From positions 1-36,715 of the forward strand of contig JAJYLT010000035.1 in NCBI GenBank assembly GCA_021787565.1: a stretch of 36,715 nucleotides of DNA. The letters run 5' to 3'. Source of the stretch: Acidobacteriota bacterium (GTDB lineage Bacteria; Acidobacteriota; UBA4820; DSQY01). The translations under genes were made by a program, and so were the position numbers. Shown here one piece after another: positions 32,790 through 36,715 of this stretch. Below the pieces are notes generated by a model. The model made no database searches. It saw only the letters and a program-made list of their open reading frames with translations, and had not been told where the DNA came from. Each line of letters opens with the position of its first letter. The first letter of the stretch is position 1.

Positions 32790-33041
32790 CAGCCGCCGCA
32801 CCCACCGTAGCGGCCGGCGGAAGCCGGCCGACGGCCGCCCAGCGGGCGGCCGCTACAAAGGCACCCATCCCCGCACCGCCGGCCCATTCCCCCCGTGGCG
32901 CGGGCGCCCCCGCCCGCGGTTTTTCCCCAAAATGGCGGGCGAGGCGCCCGCCCCACGAGTGAAGGGCCTCACCCGCGTTCGGCCGATCTGAGTCTGCCCT
33001 GAGGAGTCCCTTCGCGGGCTCCTAGCGAACGGGATCGGCCG
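32790..33041. repeat. REP cluster with long-loop variant upstream of the WecA-type gene
   Basis: No gene seen. Two-arm unit at 32807-32856, GTGG-foot hairpin at about 32896-32919, a degenerate GGCGGGCG arm with CGCCCGCC followed by CCAC at about 32935-32956, and a long-loop palindrome at 32980-33041 (CGGCCGATC, 44-base loop, GATCGGCCG) followed by CTAC 33042-33045. Confidence 0.85.
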
Positions 33042-33395
33042 CTACAATATGGGGCGCATTCGGATGCGATCGGGCTCGATGACGGAAAAGTGGCCCTTCC
33101 AGTCGCCCCTGGCCATGAGGGCGCTGGCCACTCTTTCCTGCATTCTCGTGGGGTACGGCTCGCGAAGCCTGATAAGAACGATGCCACATTCCTCGGGTAG
33201 GCCTGAGCGGAAGGCCAGTTCGCCAAAGTCCTTGTCGAAAGTCAGAAGGACCCGGCCTTCCCGCCTGGCGAGGTCAATGACTTCTTGATCACTCATGCCT
33301 GGACCGATTTCTTGAATGCAGGCAACATTCCAGCCCAGCGTCCGGAGACGCTCGACCGTTCCTCGGGGGACATTTTCGTCCGCCAAAAGGTTCAC
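33042..33395 (-). CDS. DUF5615 PIN-like toxin
   Basis: 117 residues from GTG 33395, four bases after the stop of the DUF433 gene. PIN-domain-like signatures: LLADENVP with acidic Asp6/Glu7 at the N-terminus, and LLTFDKDFGEL (Asp54, Asp56), the family hallmark. DUF5615 proteins are predicted nucleases almost always paired with DUF433 antitoxins. The TAG stop is the GTAG foot of the long-loop REP variant. Confidence 0.85.
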   Translation of the reverse strand: MNLLADENVPRGTVERLRTLGWNVACIQEIGPGMSDQEVIDLARREGRVLLTFDKDFGELAFRSGLPEECGIVLIRLREPYPTRMQERVASALMARGDWKGHFSVIEPDRIRMRPIL

Positions 33396-33398
33396 GGG

Positions 33399-33629
33399 TC
33401 AGCCTGTCAGTGGGTAGACTTTTTCGCCCTTGAGCGCGTCGGCCGCATAAGCCAAACAAGCCAGAATGTCCGCTTCCTGCAGCCCCGGATATTCGGCGAG
33501 CAGGTTTTCCCGCGTCCAGCCCTCAGCCAACAACTCCAGGATGAACTCCGGAGCCAATCGCGTACCTTTGATGACGGGTTTCCCGGTCAGGATGGCTGGG
33601 TCCGCCACGATGCGTTCTCTCCAGACCAT
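33399..33629 (-). CDS. DUF433 antitoxin
   Basis: 76 residues. GGGAGG eight bases before ATG 33629. The family pattern is complete: RIVADPAILTGKPVIKGTRLAPEFILELLAEGW, then LLAEYPGLQEADILACLAYA, a helix-turn-helix-like fold that binds DNA and neutralises the partner. It is first in a two-gene operon with the DUF5615 toxin. Confidence 0.88.
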   Translation of the reverse strand: MVWRERIVADPAILTGKPVIKGTRLAPEFILELLAEGWTRENLLAEYPGLQEADILACLAYAADALKGEKVYPLTG

Positions 33630-34091
33630 GGTCCTAACCTCCCTGGCCGAGTATTCTGAAGCTAAGGCTCAGCCAACCGAGAATCAAGTAGCGGCCGCAT
33701 CCCTGCGGCCGATCCCCCGCGTTCCACCCATTCGGCCGCCCACCGGGCGGCCGCTACACCTGCGACCCCGCCCGAGACGAAGCCACCCCCCGATCTTCCG
33801 TAGCGGCCGGCCGAAGCCGGCCGACGGCCGCCCACCGGGCGGCCGCTACACCAGCGACCCCGCCCGAGGCGAAGCCACCCCCCGGGTCTTCCGTAGCGGC
33901 CGGCCAAAGCCGGCCGACGGCCGCCCAGCGGGCGGCCGCTACACCAGCGACCCCGGCCGAGGCGAAGCCACCCCCCGGTCTTCCGTAGCGGCCGGCCAAA
34001 GCCGGCCGACGGCCGCCCACCGGGCGGCCGCTACAAAGGCCCGCCCCTCGCCGTCTTTTTCGTCCGTCGTCCGTCGTCCGTCGTCTATTCT
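33630..34091. repeat. Gene-free stretch: REP array and heptamer CCGTCGT
   Basis: No gene seen. A single hairpin at about 33689-33711 and an A arm at about 33735-33758 are followed by three two-arm units at 33800-33849, 33893-33942 and 33985-34034. These use loops CGAA or CAAA in arm 1 and a different spacer (ACCAGCGACCCCG, GCCGAGGCGAAGCCACC) from the other clusters, so this array amplified locally. CCGTCGT is repeated three times plus a partial at 34061-34084, directly before the end of the ATPase gene. Confidence 0.88.
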
Positions 34092-35267
34092 CTAATCGAG
34101 CTGGTCGAGGCGCTTCAAGAGGCCGGGTACGTCCATTACCAGGGTGTGCGACTCGAGACGGTACGTGGCTCCTGGCCTGCAGACGAGATAGGTGGCCTTG
34201 GCCATTCTCCCCTCCGCCTCCCTGAACGCCGCTAGACCCGCGCAGTCCTTGAGCGTCGGGTTCTCTGTCCATTTGCATTCAATACCAATGGACTTCCCGC
34301 CCGAGAGTTCCACCACCAAATCCACCTCCTGGCCCCCTGTGGTCCGCCAATAGTGGACGGATGGGCTCTTGCCCTTCGACGAGAACCACCGAATCACCTG
34401 CCCGAAGACATGCGCCTCCCAGAGCGGCCCGACGAAGGCCGATGCGCCCAACGCACTCGCCGAAGAAAATCCCGCCAGGAAAGACGCCAGCCCCGTGTCG
34501 AGAGGTATCAGCTTGGGCGACTTGATCAGACGCTTCGTGCGTTTACCGAAATAGGGCTCGGCGAGAGCGACCACGCCAGAGGCCTGAAGGAGGCTCACCC
34601 ACTTGCGCGCGGTGTTCGGCGCGATGCCCGTGTCTCTCGCCAGGTCGCTGAAGTTGAGGACCTGCGCTGTCCGCAACGCAACCGCCCGCAGGAAGCGGTG
34701 GAAGTCCTGGAGATCCAGGACCCTGAGGACATTCCGCACATCCCGCTCCAGGTACGTCGCGACGTAGGAGGGGAACCACATCTGAGGCTCCGCCCCCACA
34801 TGCAGCTCGGGGTAGCCACCGACGAACAGGAGCTCCTTTTCATCCAGGCTTCGGCCTGCTGCTATCAGCTCCCTCGCTGACAGGGTCTGGAGGTCCAGCA
34901 CCCCGCACCTTCCCGCCAGGCTCTCGGACACACCCTGCATCAACGGAAAGACCTGGGACCCCGTCAACAGGTAGCGCCCCGGGCGGCGATCCGCGTCGAT
35001 GCGCGCCTTCACATGCCGCAGGAGCCCAGGGGCATACTGGATCTCATCGATGATGACCGGCGGTTCGAAGCCGCTCAACAGCGCCTCGGGCTCCGTTCGC
35101 GCGGCCCCTGCGTGGCCCGGGTAGTCCAACGTCAGGTAGGCGGCTTGGGGAAAGAGGTGCCGCAGGATAGAGGTCTTCCCCACCTGCCTCGCCCCGGTCA
35201 CGAGGATGGCCGGGAAACTGGCCGCCATCCGCGTGATCAGACTCTCAGCTTCCCTGTCTATCCACAT
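34092..35267 (-). CDS. AAA ATPase with DUF4143 domain
   Basis: 391 residues from ATG 35267; a TTG five codons upstream is the alternative and neither has a ribosome-binding site. AAA_14 domain: Walker A GARQVGKTS (25-33), Walker B VIIDEIQY (71-78), sensor-like YLLTGSQ. A winged-helix region follows (FSDLARDTGIAPNTARKWVSLLQASGVV). DUF4143 at the C-terminus has a restriction-endonuclease-like core with GGQEVDLVVE...IGIECKW, the D-ExK pattern of a nuclease fold. These proteins are widespread, often near toxin-antitoxin or defence genes, and their role is not settled. TATTAT lies four bases before ATG, so a leaderless transcript is possible. Confidence 0.85.
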   Translation of the reverse strand: MWIDREAESLITRMAASFPAILVTGARQVGKTSILRHLFPQAAYLTLDYPGHAGAARTEPEALLSGFEPPVIIDEIQYAPGLLRHVKARIDADRRPGRYLLTGSQVFPLMQGVSESLAGRCGVLDLQTLSARELIAAGRSLDEKELLFVGGYPELHVGAEPQMWFPSYVATYLERDVRNVLRVLDLQDFHRFLRAVALRTAQVLNFSDLARDTGIAPNTARKWVSLLQASGVVALAEPYFGKRTKRLIKSPKLIPLDTGLASFLAGFSSASALGASAFVGPLWEAHVFGQVIRWFSSKGKSPSVHYWRTTGGQEVDLVVELSGGKSIGIECKWTENPTLKDCAGLAAFREAEGRMAKATYLVCRPGATYRLESHTLVMDVPGLLKRLDQLD

Positions 35268-35836
35268 GCGGATAATATGCAACTGGATTGCAAGATTATC
35301 AAGGCCCCTCTCGGCCTGCCGCCTAAACAGCCCGCGGCGAAGGCACCCCCCATTCTTCCGTAGCGGCCGGCGGAAGCCGGCCGACGGCCGCCCACCGGGC
35401 GGCCGCTACAAAGGCAGGCCCGCGATTCTTCCGTAGCGGCCGGCGGAAGCCGGCCGACGGCCGCCCACCGGGCGGCCGCTACAAAGGCACCCATCCCCGC
35501 ACCGCCGTACCATGCCCCCGTGGCGCGGGCGCCCCCGCCCGCGTTCCGGCCGCCCACCGGGCGGCCCCACCAACGGCCTCCCCCACTCCGTAGCGGCCGG
35601 CGGAAGCCGGCCGACGGCCGCCCACCGGGCGGCCGCTACAAAGGCACCCATCCCCGCACCGCCGGCCCATTCCCCCCGTGGCCCGGGCGCCCCCGCCCGC
35701 GTTCGGCCGCCCACCGGGCGGCCGCTACAAAGGCCACCCCGCGCATCTTCCGTACCGGCCGCATCCTTGCGGCCGATCCCGCGTGTTCCGCCCCTTCGGC
35801 CGGCAGGAGCCGGCCGCTACACGGGCACCTGGCTCT
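35268..35836. repeat. Gene-free stretch: dense REP cluster
   Basis: No gene seen. Two-arm units at 35360-35409, 35433-35482 and 35590-35639. GTGG-foot hairpins at about 35519-35542 and 35678-35701, each followed by an A arm. Single hairpins at about 35757-35776 and 35797-35816, the last followed by CTAC 35817-35820. The spacer AAAGGCACCCATCCCCGC recurs after many units. Confidence 0.88.
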
Positions 35837-36103
35837 TCACGCCTCGTAGTGACTCCTGGCGCGCAGCACGATGACGGTGCGGTTTTCTTCGTCAATCCTA
35901 TAGACGATTCGATCCTTGAGCGTGAGGCGAAGGGACCAGTACCCCTGCAAGTCCCCAACCAGCTTCTTCCCGCAGGTGGGCTCGATCGCCACCACGCGCC
36001 GAAGCATCTCACCCACCTTGTTCCTGAGTTTGGGAGGCAGGGATTCGATGTCCTTCACGGCCCGCCGAGACAGCACGACTCGGTACGGCTCGCTCTCACT
36101 CAC
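35837..36103 (-). CDS. RelE/ParE superfamily toxin
   Basis: 88 residues from GTG 36103, which overlaps the antitoxin stop by eight bases. Fold signatures of RelE: YRVVLSRRAVKDIESLPPKLRNKV at the N-terminus, then GDLQGYWSLRLTLKDRIVYRIDEENRTVIVL, with basic residues on the strand carrying RLTLKDRIVYRI as in mRNA-cutting members. C-terminal HYEA. Ribosome-dependent mRNA cleavage is likely but gyrase inhibition (ParE) cannot be excluded. Confidence 0.88.
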   Translation of the reverse strand: MSESEPYRVVLSRRAVKDIESLPPKLRNKVGEMLRRVVAIEPTCGKKLVGDLQGYWSLRLTLKDRIVYRIDEENRTVIVLRARSHYEA

Positions 36104-36353
36104 GGCCGAACACTTCCTCCAGGCCGTGGACCCGCCCCGCCGTCACATCCGCCTCGGCCTTTTTCAGACCCTTGATAAAACCGGGCGCCGAGAGGAGTTC
36201 CAGGGTTTCCAGCAAAGCCTCGTAATCTTCTTCGGCAACCAGGACCACGTCGCCCTCTTTGTGCCGGATCGTGACAGCTTGATGGCCGTGCACAGCGCGC
36301 CGAATGAGGTCAAAGAGGGTCCTGCGTGCCTCGGTGGCATTCACGGCGCTCAC
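36096..36353 (-). CDS. Phd/YefM family antitoxin
   Basis: 85 residues from GTG 36353, nine bases after GGAGG. N-terminal Phd fold: VNATEARRTLFDLIRRAVHGHQAVTIRHKEGDVVLVAEEDYEALLETLEL, then an extended acidic C-terminus that would wrap the toxin. The frame is open further upstream but without a ribosome-binding site. First gene of the pair with the RelE-like toxin. Confidence 0.87.
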   Translation of the reverse strand: MSAVNATEARRTLFDLIRRAVHGHQAVTIRHKEGDVVLVAEEDYEALLETLELLSAPGFIKGLKKAEADVTAGRVHGLEEVFGRE

Positions 36354-36375
36354 GTTGTAGCACCTCCGCCATAAA

Positions 36376-36393
36376 TGTACATCATTACGTACA
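36376..36393 (-). promoter_or_regulatory. Possible operator of the Phd/RelE pair
   Basis: Inverted repeat TGTAC, eight bases, GTACA, 23 bases upstream of the antitoxin start and overlapping a TACATT hexamer that could be a -10. Phd-type antitoxins repress their own promoter through such palindromes. It is one of the few AT-rich spots in this part of the window. Confidence 0.45.
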
Positions 36394-36409
36394 CCGACGC
36401 CACCAGCCA

Positions 36410-36715
36410 CCCCCGCACCGCCGGCCCATTCCCCCCGTGGCCCGGGCGCCCACGCCCGCGTTCGGCCGCCCGCCGGGCGGCCCCGCCAACAGCCTCCCCC
36501 ACTCCGTAGCGGCCGGCGGAAGCCGGCCGACGGCCGCCCACCGGGCGGCCGCTACAAAGGCACCCACCCCCCACACCGCCGGCCCGTTCCCCCCGTGGCG
36601 CGGGCGCCCCCGCCCGCGTTCGGCCGCCCACCGGGCGGCCCCACCAACGGCCTCCCCCACTCCGTAGCGGCCGGCGGAAGCCGGCCGACGGCCGCCCACC
36701 GGGCGGCCGCTACAA
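36410..36715. repeat. REP cluster at the right end
   Basis: No gene seen. Two-arm units at 36506-36555 and 36664-36713, each preceded by a GTGG-foot hairpin and an A arm that ends in CCCAC or CCCGC rather than CTAC. The composite of about 158 bases is repeated, so this array probably continues beyond the window. Confidence 0.88.

Noticed and set aside
29643-36353. Integron-type cassette array with attC sites
   Set aside because: No integrase gene, no R/L box consensus, and GTAG feet plus an adjacent RAYT explain the palindromes better.
35360-36713. REP palindromes as rho-independent terminators
   Set aside because: They lack a T-tract on either strand and occur several in a row as well as upstream of genes. 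True terminators with T-tracts exist separately at 3376, 18562 and 23225.

Overview
The window is GC-rich DNA from a diderm bacterium. An outer-membrane polysaccharide export protein, an outer-membrane beta-barrel and a periplasm-facing tyrosine autokinase all imply an outer membrane. The genus cannot be fixed from the sequence. Acidobacteriota or a related GC-rich phylum is only a guess from the many TMTC-like glycosyltransferases. No rRNA, tRNA or CRISPR was recognised. Gene starts were set by ribosome-binding sites, overlaps and signal peptides. Apart from two plus-strand genes at the left end, all genes lie on the minus strand. Layout: (1) 0.4-3.4 kb, plus strand: a YfhO-like polytopic membrane protein and a solitary GspG-like pseudopilin with a near-consensus sigma-54 promoter and a strong terminator. 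(2) 18.0-4.0 kb, minus strand: a glycosyltransferase block. It starts with a polyprenyl-phosphate-sugar synthase-like GT2, followed by six GT-C membrane enzymes. Three of these are paralogous TMTC/DUF1736-type proteins with C-terminal TPRs, and one carries a periplasmic beta-sandwich. A short coiled-coil gene sits inside the block. The likely logic is that the GT2 loads a lipid-linked sugar and the GT-C enzymes use it outside the membrane; acceptors are unknown. (3) 24.7-18.6 kb, minus strand: an exopolysaccharide export set of outer-membrane barrel, Wza-like exporter, Wzc-like BY-kinase and a small secreted protein. At least three of these genes have their own sigma-70-like promoter. (4) 28.4-24.7 kb: a predicted exported glycoside-hydrolase-like protein and an NTP_transf_5 protein. 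(5) 36.4-28.8 kb: a mosaic of short cassettes: a REP-associated tyrosine transposase (RAYT), HicBA, a nucleotidyltransferase pair, a WecA-type phosphoglycosyl transferase, DUF433/DUF5615, an AAA/DUF4143 ATPase and a Phd/RelE pair. Each is bordered by palindromic repeats. The outstanding feature is the repeat system. About twenty copies of a 50-bp two-arm palindrome occupy nearly every gap from 22.8 kb to the right end. Each arm has the tetranucleotide GTAG at its 5-prime foot, the hallmark of REP elements moved by RAYT enzymes, and a RAYT gene lies among them. A second hairpin family has a GTGG foot and compensatory stem changes. In four unrelated genes, including the RAYT itself, the stop codon TAG is the GTAG foot of a repeat. 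Other repeat layers are 130-bp and 87-bp tandem arrays, a third inverted-repeat family, and heptanucleotide tandem repeats of different sequence, several of them close to predicted promoters.
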